DNA of 64,000 nt from the NCBI RefSeq assembly GCF_004000865.1, contig NZ_BIMB01000030.1, positions 21,875 to 85,874 on the forward strand. Direction: 5' to 3'. How positions within the stretch are numbered: the stretch's first letter is position 1; each line of letters starts with the position of its first letter. Positions 39,798-48,397 of this stretch are shown in pieces. The position numbers and the translations under genes are program-made. The stretch is from Paenibacillus elgii NBRC 100335. Lineage in GTDB: Bacteria; Bacillota; Bacilli; Paenibacillales; NBRC-103111. The notes beneath the pieces are model-generated. The model was given only the letters and a program-made list of their open reading frames with translations, was not told the DNA's origin and searched no databases.

Positions 39798-41321
39798 TCA
39801 GTGGGAAGCCGCCGCTTCGGCTGCCGGGTCCAGCTTTTCCTTGCTCATCGCGAAAGCTGCAACCAGCGCCAAGCCTGCCGGGATCAGGCTCCAGGCAAAC
39901 GTCAGGACGACCGAGGACGACAGCCCTTCCGTGATCGTACCCAGTACTTGCGGAGGGATCTGGGCTCGGGTGGCCGGGTCGAGCAGCGCATGCGGGTCGC
40001 CGAAATCGATACCCTTCGGAGCGGCGGCTTGACCGCTACCTGTAAAGGCATCCGTAAGCTTCCGGGTCAGCGCATGGCTTTGGATGATGCCGAACAGCGT
40101 GATGCCAAGCGTCATGCCGAGCGAGCGAAGGAAATTGAGCGTAGACGTCGCCGCCCCGCGCTGGCTGGCCGGGAACGAATGGATCGCCGCGTTGCTGAGC
40201 ACGGAGAAGGAAGCTCCGATGCCAAGGCCCGTCAAGATCATGTAAAGCGTGACGATAAAACGCGGCGATTCCGGCGTCAAGGTCGTGAGAAGGGCAAGAC
40301 CCAGCACAAGCAAAGCCAGCGTCGGAATCATGATCGACCGGAACGGCATCTTCGTCATCAAGAAACCGCCCAAGGTCGCCGTAACGACCGAGCTGAGCAT
40401 CATCGGCAGCAGCATGAGGCCGGAATTGGTGGCCGTGCCGCCAAGCACGCCTTGAATGAAGATCGGAATATACACGGAGGCCGTAATGAACGCCGCCCCG
40501 CTCAAGATCCCAACGGCATTGCTTGATGCGTAGAGACGGTTCCGGAACATGCTGAACGAAATGATCGGCTCTTCGGCGCGCTTTTCCACGAACAGGAACA
40601 GCAGGGTAAGGACCGCAAATCCGGCGAACAAGCCCAAGATTTGAACCGAGCCCCAAGCATACTGCTTGCCGCCGAGCTCCATCGCGAACATGAGGCAGAC
40701 GACGGCTCCGACCAGCGTCATGGCGCCCCACCAGTCGATCCGCTGCTTCGAATGAACCGGCGATTCTTTATAGAAGAGCGCAATCATGACGAGCGAGATG
40801 AAGCCAAGCGGCAGGTTGATATAGAAAATCCAGCTCCAGTGAATGTAATCGGTAATATAAGCCCCGAGCAGCGGGCCGAAAATACTGGACATACCGAATA
40901 CCGCGCCGAACAGCCCGCCGAGCTTTCCGCGGTTCTCCGGTGTGACGGTGTCGAACATGATCGTAAACGCAATCGGCACCAAGGCCCCGCCGCCAATGCC
41001 TTGAATCGCGCGGTAGATGCTTAGTTGTACGATCGAAGTGGCCGTTCCGCAGAGCACGGAGCCGAGCATGAAAACGATGATTCCGAAGACGAAAAATCGT
41101 TTACGTCCATACATATCGGATAGCTTGCCGAAGATCGGCATCCCTGCCATTTCCGCCACCATGTAAGCGGAGGTGGCCCAGACGAATTTATCGAGTCCGC
41201 CAAGCTCGCCGACGATCGTTCCGATCGCGGTCGCCATGATGGTATTGTCCATCGAGGCCATCAGGATCGCGAGAAGCAGCCCCGCTACGACCATCCCGGT
41301 TTTGTTGGTTGTTTTGCCCAT
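39798..41321 (-). CDS. MFS drug exporter, DHA2 (EmrB/QacA) family, 14 helices
   Basis: A 507-residue membrane protein with ~14 predicted helices. The opening LLLAILMASMDNTIMATAIG and TIVGELGG carry the DHA2 motif with the membrane Asp, followed by GKLSDMYGRKRFFVFG, which is motif A. This is a proton-driven exporter for toxic compounds; the substrate is unknown. Its promoter carries a perfect 18-bp palindrome different from the TetR operator upstream of the neighbouring reductase, so it is probably controlled by another regulator. Confidence 0.9.
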   Translation of the reverse strand: MGKTTNKTGMVVAGLLLAILMASMDNTIMATAIGTIVGELGGLDKFVWATSAYMVAEMAGMPIFGKLSDMYGRKRFFVFGIIVFMLGSVLCGTATSIVQLSIYRAIQGIGGGALVPIAFTIMFDTVTPENRGKLGGLFGAVFGMSSIFGPLLGAYITDYIHWSWIFYINLPLGFISLVMIALFYKESPVHSKQRIDWWGAMTLVGAVVCLMFAMELGGKQYAWGSVQILGLFAGFAVLTLLFLFVEKRAEEPIISFSMFRNRLYASSNAVGILSGAAFITASVYIPIFIQGVLGGTATNSGLMLLPMMLSSVVTATLGGFLMTKMPFRSIMIPTLALLVLGLALLTTLTPESPRFIVTLYMILTGLGIGASFSVLSNAAIHSFPASQRGAATSTLNFLRSLGMTLGITLFGIIQSHALTRKLTDAFTGSGQAAAPKGIDFGDPHALLDPATRAQIPPQVLGTITEGLSSSVVLTFAWSLIPAGLALVAAFAMSKEKLDPAAEAAASH

Positions 41322-41365
41322 GAGTTGATTGTCTACCTCCGATATGAAATGTTTTAAGCTTTATA

Positions 41366-41405
41366 TACATACTATACCTTAGCCTAACTGACAACTGGAT
41401 GTCAG
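41366..41405 (-). promoter_or_regulatory. MFS promoter overlapped by palindromic operator
   Basis: Minus-strand -35 TTGTCA (41389-41394) and -10 TATGTA (41366-41371) with a 17-base spacer. CTGACAACTGGATGTCAG (41388-41405) has perfect 6-bp arms and covers the -35. Apart from this and the terminator at 41558, nothing is seen between 41322 and 41696. Confidence 0.55.
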
Positions 41406-41557
41406 GATTCAAAAGTTGGTTATAAAGTTTTTTTGAAGAGATGGGGAGTGCGGGGGTTGAATCACAAAAGCGGGCGTGTTTTCACATGGCGGACTAATTT
41501 TGGCAAAAAATCTCCTGTTCGCTAAGTGTTAATGACTAAAACGTAAGCAGCGCAAAT

Positions 41558-41594
41558 GAAAAACCACCGATTGACCGGCCTTCGGTGGCTTTTC
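41558..41594 (-). terminator. Terminator downstream of the Cys-rich gene
   Basis: AACCACCGA/TCGGTGGCTT stem; on the minus strand it is followed by a T-run. It lies ~100 bases after the 41697 stop. Confidence 0.55.
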
Positions 41595-41696
41595 TCCGCT
41601 TATTAAAGTTTCACTACAGCGCGCCGTGGGCTGGCGTCCAGCGGACCATGATGTGTGACCAACATTTCAGGGTCTGATAGAAGATCGGCAGCCTTG

Positions 41697-42011
41697 TTAC
41701 CCAGGAGGCTCACAGAAATCGATCGTCATACACCAGCATAAAGGATCACTCCCCCCACAATGAGGGCAACAACCTCCTGTATATGTAATTCTAGCTGTAT
41801 CTGAATGAAGCACACCATAATCAGTAATCGGTTCGACGCCTGGGATCGGTTTGTCTTCTGGGATTTCCCGCACTTTCATGACCGACCACTTTCCGCTCCA
41901 GGAACAGATACTGCACTTTAGAATCTCTTCCGAATGGTTCAGCGCATTCTGGATGACGATTATGCATTCTCTACTGTAGGTATTACAAGAAGGACAATTT
42001 TGTACTTTCAT
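41697..42011 (-). CDS. Cysteine-rich zinc-ribbon-like hypothetical protein
   Basis: A 104-residue protein with three CxxC pairs and more single cysteines: CPSC (6-9), CSIC (~33-36), CCPHC (~80-84), plus CWC and C near the end. The pairs suggest one or two zinc ribbons. The ATG has AGGTGATG upstream. I recognise no family; there are no membrane segments. Its base composition is nearer A+T than its neighbours. It stands alone between an exporter and a queuosine-precursor transporter. Confidence 0.6.
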   Translation of the reverse strand: MKVQNCPSCNTYSRECIIVIQNALNHSEEILKCSICSWSGKWSVMKVREIPEDKPIPGVEPITDYGVLHSDTARITYTGGCCPHCGGSDPLCWCMTIDFCEPPG

Positions 42012-42131
42012 GCTTCATCACCTCTCAGCTGTGAGGAACGTGTTCAAAACCTGCTTCTAACAATCGGGGGAACCCTTAAACAACAAAGGCGCTCCCGCCG
42101 CGTATGCGAACCGAAGCGCCTTTATAACGAG

Positions 42132-42818
42132 TCAATTCCCGTCTTCCTTGATGCGGAAGCTGCGGGCGATGTAGAGCACCGGCGTCGAAGCGACGGAGAT
42201 GACGAATTTGAATAAGTAGGTCGTCAGCAAAATTTGCAGCCAGACGTCCAGCGTATACACCCCGGCAAAAGCGATGGTGCAGAAGACCAGCGAGTCCACA
42301 AGCTGGCTGAGCCCCGTGCTGCCGTTCGTCCGAATCCAGAACTGGTTGTACACCGGAAATCGCTTCTTCAGATAGCTGTACATCCTCACATCGAGGAATT
42401 GGCTGATAAAATAGGCGCATAGACTACCCGCCGCCAGCCGCGGCATTAAGCCGAATATCGTCTCGAGCGAGCTCTGTGCGATGTCGCTTTCCTGCGGCGT
42501 GAACACGAGAGCCATCTGCATGATGACCGTCGAAGCGATCAAGCTGAAAAAGCCGAACCATACCGCCTGCTTCGCTTCCTTCGTCCCATACTTCTCGTTG
42601 AGCAGGTCCGTCGACATGTAGATCGACGTGTAGACGGTATTGCCTAGGGTCATCACGATGCCGAGCAGCTCGATCGTTTTGACGACTTGGATATTGGCCA
42701 GCACGGTGGCGAAGCCGATCCAGGCGTACAGTCCCTTCTTCCCGAACAAACGATAGCAAAGCAGAAACAAAGCAAAATTCACGACAACAAACATAATTCC
42801 CCATGCCAAATTAAACAC
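42132..42818 (-). CDS. Queuosine precursor transporter (YhhQ / VUT family)
   Basis: A 228-residue membrane protein with ~6 helices, of the YhhQ/VUT family, which imports preQ0/preQ1 or queuine-type precursors. Typical segments are LFLLCYRLFGKKGLYAWIGF (in parts), the NTVYTSIYMSTDLLNEKYGTKEAK region (conserved TDLLNEKYG) and the C-terminal TNGSTGLSQLVDSLVF. The start is GTG at 42818, where AGGGGGA lies ahead; the longer open frame upstream reads through the riboswitch and is not coding. The preQ1 riboswitch directly confirms the substrate class. Confidence 0.92.
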   Translation of the reverse strand: MFNLAWGIMFVVVNFALFLLCYRLFGKKGLYAWIGFATVLANIQVVKTIELLGIVMTLGNTVYTSIYMSTDLLNEKYGTKEAKQAVWFGFFSLIASTVIMQMALVFTPQESDIAQSSLETIFGLMPRLAAGSLCAYFISQFLDVRMYSYLKKRFPVYNQFWIRTNGSTGLSQLVDSLVFCTIAFAGVYTLDVWLQILLTTYLFKFVISVASTPVLYIARSFRIKEDGN

Positions 42819-42826
42819 GTACGGTT

Positions 42827-42868
42827 TCCCCCTTAGTTTTGATAACGCGGGATGGTCTCGAACCGCGG
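42827..42868 (-). promoter_or_regulatory. preQ1 class I riboswitch
   Basis: On the minus strand: stem CGCGG / CCGCG around the 12-base loop TTCGAGACCATC, then TTATCAAAACTAAGG running into the ribosome binding site AAGGGGG. Loop length and the AAAACTAAGG tail align with the B. subtilis preQ1-I aptamer. Because the tail is the ribosome binding site, ligand binding should block translation of the transporter. Confidence 0.88.
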
Positions 42869-42939
42869 ATGGGCCGGAAGCCCGATCGAATAACAGAATA
42901 GCAGAAACGCCCAAGAAAAGGAATGGCACAATTTTACAT

Positions 42940-42993
42940 AAAAAATCCCCTGGAGAAACCGCACCATTGTTCGACAACGTGCGGGTTCAGGGG
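42940..42993 (-). terminator. Terminator of the cytochrome c gene
   Basis: On the minus strand CCCCTGAACCCGCAC pairs with GTGCGG...CAGGGG, followed by ATTTTTTAT. Confidence 0.8.
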
Positions 42994-43034
42994 ATTGGGG
43001 AGTAGCAGTGTGTTTCGGTACCGCGAATAGAGCC

Positions 43035-43388
43035 TTATTTTTTAGCAGCGAGCCAGTCACTGATAGCACTGGTATCGGCATCGGACAGCCTTCCCTTGAA
43101 GGAAGGCATGCCTCCTCTACCATTGGCAACAATTGCCGCAATTTGGTCTTTGGAGTACTTGCCGCCTACCTTCGTCAGGTTCGGGCCGACCCCGCCTTCA
43201 AAATTGGCGCCGTGACAGCTGATGCAATTTTGCTTATAGATCGCTTGCGCATCCACGGTAGCGGTTCCGCCTCCCGGGGCGGGGGTTGCGGCTCCTTGAT
43301 CTGCAGGCGGCGGCGTTTTGGCGGGTTGATTACAACCAGACATCGAGACGGCAAGGAGAAGGGCGACACATACGAATGTTTTCTTCAT
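43035..43388 (-). CDS. Membrane-anchored cytochrome c (c-551/c-550 type lipoprotein)
   Basis: A 117-residue small cytochrome c. Signal peptide with lipobox (VSMSGC, Cys19), a Pro/Ala-rich linker (20-48), then one haem-binding CISCH (C55, C58, H59) and the sixth-ligand Met94 in [10 protein letters not shown]. This matches the CccB-type lipoprotein cytochromes of Bacillales that carry electrons outside the membrane to cytochrome oxidase. The ATG at 43388 has AAAGGAG upstream; the longer frame has none. Confidence 0.92.
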   Translation of the reverse strand: MKKTFVCVALLLAVSMSGCNQPAKTPPPADQGAATPAPGGGTATVDAQAIYKQNCISCHGANFEGGVGPNLTKVGGKYSKDQIAAIVANGRGGMPSFKGRLSDADTSAISDWLAAKK

Positions 43389-43614
43389 CTGGCGAGCTCC
43401 TTTGGATGAATGCTTGAGCTTGTCGGCCGGGGAACCTGCCATCAACAAGCTTCGATCCCTGTTCATTCGGGGACGTCTGCTCTAGGGTTTCCTGCGCCGT
43501 TTTTTTCATGCACGGACTGGGGCGGGCAGGACGCTCGATCCGGGCCGCGGCCCTTGCTATAATAGAGCTGGAACGGGGAGTTGTCCGTTCGAAGAGGAAA
43601 AGGGGGAGAAGCGC

Positions 43615-44601
43615 ATGCTTTTCATTGACAATAACGGCATTACCGATCCCGCATTGAACCTGGCGCTGGAGGAATATGCTCTGAAGCAGCTTCCGGCGGA
43701 CCATGATTATTTGTTGTTTTATATCAATGAACCGTCGATCATTATCGGGAAAAACCAGAATACGGCGGAGGAGATTAACCGGGAGTACGTCGAGGGCCGC
43801 GGCATTCATGTCGTGCGGCGTCTGTCTGGCGGCGGGGCGGTATACCACGATCTCGGCAACCTTAATTTCAGCTTCATTACGAAGGATGACGGGAAGTCCT
43901 TCCACAATTACCGCAAGTTTACCGAGCCGGTGATCCGGGCGCTGCATCGGCTTGGCGTCGAGGCGGAGCTGACGGGGCGCAACGACATTCAAGTCGGGGA
44001 GCGGAAAATATCCGGCAATGCGCAGTTTGCCACCAAAGGGCGGATGTTTACCCACGGTACGCTGCTGTTCGATTCGCAGATGGACCATGTCGCGTCCGCG
44101 CTGAACGTCAATCCGGAGAAGTTCAAGTCGAAGGGCGTGAAATCGGTCCGCAGCCGGGTGGCGAACATTACGGAATTTTTGAGCGGGCCGATGACGATTG
44201 AGGCGTTCAGGCAGCATTTGCTGGACTCGATCTTCGAAGGATCGGAGGTTCAGCGGGTTGAGCTGAGCGCAGCCGATTGGGATGCGGTACGGCAGCTTGC
44301 GGACGAACGGTACCGGAGCTGGGATTGGAACTACGGCAAGTCCCCGGCGTTCAATGTTCACCGCGTGAAGCGTCTGTCTGCCGGCACGTTCGACGTCCGG
44401 CTGTACGTGGAAGCGGGAGTGATCCGCGAGGCCGCAGTATATGGCGATTTCTTCGGTCAAGGGGATGCGGCCGAGTTTGCCGCCAAGCTGCAAGGCGTCC
44501 GTTACGATACGGCTGCGCTGGCCGGAGTGCTGGACGATGTGAATTTGCAGCACTATTTCGGGCAAGTGAGTAAGGACGAGTGGCTGGAGCTGCTGTTATA
44601 A
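43615..44601 (+). CDS. Lipoate--protein ligase (LplJ/LplA type)
   Basis: A 328-residue enzyme that activates free lipoate with ATP and attaches it to the E2 or GcvH lipoyl domains. Signature parts are IIIGKNQNTAEEIN, VVRRLSGGGAVYHDLGNLNF (lipoate-AMP loop, residues ~62-81), NDIQVGERKISGNAQF and the catalytic lysine region HGTLLFDSQMDHV. The C-terminal accessory domain is present, so the protein is full-length. GGGGGAG precedes the ATG. Confidence 0.92.
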   Translation: MLFIDNNGITDPALNLALEEYALKQLPADHDYLLFYINEPSIIIGKNQNTAEEINREYVEGRGIHVVRRLSGGGAVYHDLGNLNFSFITKDDGKSFHNYRKFTEPVIRALHRLGVEAELTGRNDIQVGERKISGNAQFATKGRMFTHGTLLFDSQMDHVASALNVNPEKFKSKGVKSVRSRVANITEFLSGPMTIEAFRQHLLDSIFEGSEVQRVELSAADWDAVRQLADERYRSWDWNYGKSPAFNVHRVKRLSAGTFDVRLYVEAGVIREAAVYGDFFGQGDAAEFAAKLQGVRYDTAALAGVLDDVNLQHYFGQVSKDEWLELLL

Positions 44602-44721
44602 GCGGTGTGTTTTGAGCGGATGCTTGTGGAAAAAATGATTGTAAACCAATCATTATCCGCTGGAGCCTTCTCTACGACTGTATACTAAAGACTAATATGG
44701 TAACGAAGAGGAGGAAACGGA

Positions 44722-45606
44722 TTGAAATTGGTCGAGAAACAAGGGTTCTCAGAGCAAGAATTGCGCGATATTCGGGTGCTCGCAGACCTGTGTAACGCGG
44801 AGGACGGCATTACACTGAAGCTGAACTGGGAAATGCTTTCCGAACGGCCGGCCGGGGTGACGAACGACTTTTTGATGTATGAAGGGGAAGAGCTTATCGG
44901 GTTTCTGGGGATCTACTCCTTCCGGACGACGGAAGTGGAGATCAGCGGCATGGTGCATCCGCAGCACCGGCGGAAGGGCGTGTTCACCCGGTTGGCCGAT
45001 GCAGCGACCGAAGAATGCAGGCGCCGCGGGATTCCGAAATTGATCTTTATATGTCAGGAGCGTTCGGTTTCGGGCAAAGCGTTCCTAGAGGCCCGGGGAG
45101 CGGTCTATTCGTTCTCCGAACATTGGATGGAGATGCGGGTGCCGGACGGGCAGCCGCCGAAAGTTCCGGATACGCGGCAAGCGGAAGCTCTGGAACTCCG
45201 ATTGGTGACGGCGGACGATGTCGAAGTACTGACGGAGCTCGACATGCAGGGGTTCGATATTTCGTACGAGGATGCCAGAGTGTTCGTAGAGAAGACCGTG
45301 GCTGACGGGAAGGAGAACAGGTATGTCGCGGAGTTGGGCGGCAAGCCGATCGGTAAGCTGAATGTACGTGTGGATGAAGGCGTCGCCTTTATTTTCGGTT
45401 TCTGCGTATTAACGGAGTACCGGGGACGCGGATGCGGGCGGGAGATTTTGGCCCGGACGATAGAGCGCGCATACCGGGAAGGCGGTACGGTCCGCTTCGA
45501 GCTGGAGGTTGCGGCGGACAATCCCCGAGCGCTCGGGCTGTACGAGTCGTGCGGCTTCCGGGCGCTGAACGCGAACGATTATTATACGATTGAGCTCGGC
45601 GGATAG
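44722..45606 (+). CDS. GNAT family N-acetyltransferase (two GNAT-like halves)
   Basis: A 294-residue protein that appears to contain two GNAT-type folds: an N-terminal one (about 1-140; VHPQHRRKGVFTRLADAA) and a C-terminal one (about 150-294; VLTEYRGRGCGREILART with the Q/RxxGxG/A acetyl-CoA loop, then NPRALGLYESCGFR). Tandem GNATs of this type often act on small molecules; the substrate is unknown. The start is TTG, nine bases after GAGGAGG; no better start is seen. Confidence 0.85.
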   Translation: MKLVEKQGFSEQELRDIRVLADLCNAEDGITLKLNWEMLSERPAGVTNDFLMYEGEELIGFLGIYSFRTTEVEISGMVHPQHRRKGVFTRLADAATEECRRRGIPKLIFICQERSVSGKAFLEARGAVYSFSEHWMEMRVPDGQPPKVPDTRQAEALELRLVTADDVEVLTELDMQGFDISYEDARVFVEKTVADGKENRYVAELGGKPIGKLNVRVDEGVAFIFGFCVLTEYRGRGCGREILARTIERAYREGGTVRFELEVAADNPRALGLYESCGFRALNANDYYTIELGG

Positions 45607-45625
45607 GCCGGAATCGATCGGCAGC

Positions 45626-45671
45626 AGAACGCAGGTGCCTCGGGACGGGAGGCCGCCTGCGTTCTTTTTTT
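45626..45671 (+). terminator. Terminator of the GNAT gene
   Basis: AGAACGCAGG pairs with CCTGCGTTCT, followed by TTTTTT. Confidence 0.88.
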
Positions 45672-45736
45672 AGTGTAAGGGTCGGACAGCACGGCTTTCA
45701 TGCGCCGTTAGTCTCGGCTGTCGAGCGCATTTTGCA

Positions 45737-45773
45737 TTGACTTTTAAACCTACATGTAACTATAATTGTTACA
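45737..45773 (+). promoter_or_regulatory. Promoter with palindromic operator before the Bcr-type exporter
   Basis: TTGACT (45737-45742) and TATAAT (45761-45766) with an 18-base spacer. TGTAAC/GTTACA inverted repeat (45755-45760 and 45768-45773) encloses the -10, suggesting repression. Confidence 0.65.
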
Positions 45774-45854
45774 ACAAAGGACCGCAGAATAGAAAGAAAA
45801 TAGAGAGAAGCTGCCTCTGTCCCAATTACGGATAAGAAAGAGATGTGTGGGTGT

Positions 45855-45953
45855 ATGAATCGGGTAGGAAAGGTTGTGCTTGACCAAAATCCGGCTGCGA
45901 TGCTGATGATGGGAAATGAGCATCGGATGCGGAACGGAGGCGTGGGCTTATGA
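45855..45953 (+). CDS. Possible leader ORF coupled to the MFS exporter
   Basis: A 32-codon frame starting MNRVGKVVLDQNPAAMLMMG whose stop overlaps the exporter's start codon (ATGA). The ribosome binding site is weak (GGGTGT). It lies within the ~175-base leader downstream of a strong promoter. It may be a regulatory upstream ORF providing translational coupling, or chance. Evidence is positional only. Confidence 0.3.
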   Translation: MNRVGKVVLDQNPAAMLMMGNEHRMRNGGVGL

Positions 45954-47170
45954 GCCGGATCGAAGCTTCGGCGCAGGGCTCCGTGCCGTCGCGCCGAATA
46001 TGGATGGTGTTCATCTTAGGCTCGTTGTCCGCATTCGGGCCGCTGTCACTCGATATGTATTTGCCCGCATTGCCGAAGCTGGCGGGTGAGCTGAACAGTA
46101 GTACGTCGATGGCCCAGCTTAGCCTGACGGCTTGTCTGCTCGGGCTGGCTCTCGGCCAGCTGTATGCCGGGCCGGTCAGTGACGTACGCGGCCGGCGGCT
46201 GCCGCTGCTGATCGGCCTGATCCTCTACGGCGTATCTTCGGTGCTCTGCGCTGTTGCGCCATCCGCCGAACTGCTGGTATTGCTCCGCTTTATCCAGGGG
46301 ATGGCAGGCTCTGCAGGGATCGTCATTTCGCGGGCCATCGTGCGGGATATGTACTCGGGAACGGAGCTGACGAAGTTTTTCTCGCTGCTGATGCTGGTGA
46401 ACGGGGCGGCGCCGATTCTCGCGCCCATCGCGGGCGGGCAGCTGCTGGAAGTCACCTCTTGGCGCGGCGTGTTTGTCGTACTCGGCCTGATCGGCGTTCT
46501 GATGCTGATCGCGGTCGTGTTGGCCCTGCCGGAGACGCTGCCGCAGGAGCGGCGGTCCAAGGGAGGCCTGGGGAATACGCTGACGACGTTCCGCCGTCTG
46601 CTGAGCGACCGGACGTTCATGGGCTACGCCCTGGCACAGGGCTTCGTCATTGCCGCCATGTTCGCTTACATTTCAGGCTCGCCCTTTGTGCTTCAGGATA
46701 TTTTCGGCGTATCGCCGCAGATGTTCAGTGTCTGCTTCGCGATTAACGGCCTCGGTATCATTCTCGCGGGGCAGGTTACGGGCCGGCTTGCCGGACGGGT
46801 CAGCGACAAGCGGCTGCTGGTCAGCGGGCTGGCGCTCGCCTCGGTCGCCGGTGTGGCGCTGCTGCTTGCGATCGTGTCGGGAGCCGGGCTCTATGCGATT
46901 CTGGTGCCTTTATTCTTCGTCGTATCCAGCGTCGGGATCGTGTCTACGGCCGGATTCTCGCTGGCGATGCGCAATCAGAGCGAATCGGCGGGAAGCGCCT
47001 CGGCTCTGCTCGGCGTACTGTCGTTCATCTTCGGCGGAATTGTGGCGCCGTTGGTCGGCATCGCCGGCAATCAGACCGCCGTGCCGATGGGGATCGTGAT
47101 CGCCGCAGCCGATGTCAGCTCGGTGCTGTGTTACTTGCTGCTCGTGCGGCGGCATGAGAATAAAGCTTAA
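45950..47170 (+). CDS. MFS multidrug exporter, Bcr/CflA family, 12 helices
   Basis: A 406-residue membrane protein with 12 predicted helices of the DHA1 Bcr/CflA group. It opens with LGSLSAFGPLSLDMYLPALP, the hallmark of this group, then LGQLYAGPVSDVRGRRLPLL (motif A). It exports drugs such as bicyclomycin or chloramphenicol-like compounds in relatives; the substrate here is unknown. GGAGG precedes the ATG. The strong promoter, palindrome over the -10 and possible coupled leader ORF suggest inducible expression. Confidence 0.9.
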   Translation: MSRIEASAQGSVPSRRIWMVFILGSLSAFGPLSLDMYLPALPKLAGELNSSTSMAQLSLTACLLGLALGQLYAGPVSDVRGRRLPLLIGLILYGVSSVLCAVAPSAELLVLLRFIQGMAGSAGIVISRAIVRDMYSGTELTKFFSLLMLVNGAAPILAPIAGGQLLEVTSWRGVFVVLGLIGVLMLIAVVLALPETLPQERRSKGGLGNTLTTFRRLLSDRTFMGYALAQGFVIAAMFAYISGSPFVLQDIFGVSPQMFSVCFAINGLGIILAGQVTGRLAGRVSDKRLLVSGLALASVAGVALLLAIVSGAGLYAILVPLFFVVSSVGIVSTAGFSLAMRNQSESAGSASALLGVLSFIFGGIVAPLVGIAGNQTAVPMGIVIAAADVSSVLCYLLLVRRHENKA

Positions 47171-47177
47171 TGGTTAA

Positions 47178-47228
47178 GAAGCCTCCGCAGGCATGGGTTG
47201 GAAACGACCTCATGGCGGAGGGTTTTTT
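47178..47228 (+). terminator. Terminator of the Bcr-type exporter
   Basis: AAGCCTCCGC pairs with GCGGAGGGTT across a long loop, then TTTTTTTT. Confidence 0.75.
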
Positions 47229-47529
47229 TTGTATATTTTGCAGCTTGGACCAACGCGAAAAAGAACGAAAAATCGCGCAGTGAAGCGCTCCAGCGGATAA
47301 AATCGTTTCACGGGGAACATTGTCGGAAAAAGTCTTTTTCCGGGTGCAGGAAACTATTTTTACAGCGCGAATTTATCGGTATATATCATAGGATACGCCT
47401 GCCTGCATCGGAAGCAGGTTCGTATGCGACCGGCAGATCAGGGGGGCGGAAATCCCTTCATTACGGTGTGCTGTCGAAATCCGCTTTGTAGAATCCTGTT
47501 ATTCGACATGGCGAAGGAGAGAAAATCAA

Positions 47530-48336
47530 GTGAGGTTCTGGTTCCAATTTCGCAAGCTGTTTTTTTCCGTGTTCCAAATCCGTATGAGAACCTTATCGCT
47601 CGCCACCGGGCTGCTGGTGCTCACAAGCGCGGTTCTGATGCCGATTCTGGAGCCGGAGCAGTTTCCCAGGGTTTACGACGGACTGTGGTGGACGGTCGTT
47701 ACGCTCGCGACGGTCGGCTATGGGGACACGTTTCCGAAAACCGATCTCGGCCGATTGTGGGCCATTCTGCTCATTGTCGGCGGGGTCGGTTTGTTTACTT
47801 TATTTATCGGGAGGCTCTATGAAATGCTGGTCGAGAGGCAAGAGAGAAGGAAGAACGGAGACTTGGATTATACGAAGCACGGCGGCGGCCATGTCGTCGT
47901 CATCGGCTGGAGCGGCCGCGCCCGGATCACGATCAAAAACATCCTCAAAAACGAGCCGTCCACGGACGTCGTGCTGATCGATGACCGGCTCGCCACAGCG
48001 CCGCTGGACGAGCATAACTTCCTGTTTATCCGGGGGATTCCTTCCAGGGACAAAACCTTGCACCGCGCCCGGGTGGCGGAAGCCCGGGAGATCCTTATTT
48101 TTGCCGACGAGTCGCTGAAGGTGGAGAACCCGTACAATGCCGATGCCCGTACGGCGTTCATACTCACAAGTGTCGAACGGATCGCGGGGAAGGTTCAGAC
48201 CACGCTGGAAGTGGTACTTGAAGAAAACCTGGCCAACTTCACGAAAATTGCCTCGAACACGCATTTCAGAATATCCGATCAGTCGTTCGCCGAGCAAATG
48301 TATGCGGGACCTAAGCGAAAGGCGGCGGACCGGTAA
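47530..48336 (+). CDS. Two-helix potassium channel with TrkA-N-like domain (YugO-like)
   Basis: A 268-residue channel. A first helix (about 20-40), the pore helix with selectivity filter TVGYGD (61-66), a second helix (about 75-95), then a cytoplasmic RCK/TrkA-N Rossmann domain (~115-240: HVVVIGWSGRARITIKNIL). Only one RCK lobe appears present. YugO-type channels release potassium in electrical signalling of Bacillus biofilms, a role known for relatives and not shown here. GTG start behind AAGGAGAG. The ~300 bp before it, after the terminator, hold only short hairpins and no recognised gene or riboswitch. Confidence 0.88.
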   Translation: MRFWFQFRKLFFSVFQIRMRTLSLATGLLVLTSAVLMPILEPEQFPRVYDGLWWTVVTLATVGYGDTFPKTDLGRLWAILLIVGGVGLFTLFIGRLYEMLVERQERRKNGDLDYTKHGGGHVVVIGWSGRARITIKNILKNEPSTDVVLIDDRLATAPLDEHNFLFIRGIPSRDKTLHRARVAEAREILIFADESLKVENPYNADARTAFILTSVERIAGKVQTTLEVVLEENLANFTKIASNTHFRISDQSFAEQMYAGPKRKAADR

Positions 48337-48340
48337 AACA

Positions 48341-48377
48341 AGCAACCCCTTCTTCCGCTAAGGGTCGAAGGGGTTGG
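48341..48377. terminator. Bidirectional hairpin terminator
   Basis: CAACCCCTTC pairs with GAAGGGGTTG between convergent channel and nitroreductase genes. T-runs are weak. Confidence 0.6.
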
Positions 48378-48397
48378 TCTATGGGGCAGATCGGGGA

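Noticed and set aside
43330..44565. Minus-strand open frame (411 codons) opposite lipoate ligase
   Set aside because: Antisense shadow of a well-supported enzyme, and it also overlaps the cytochrome c gene start.
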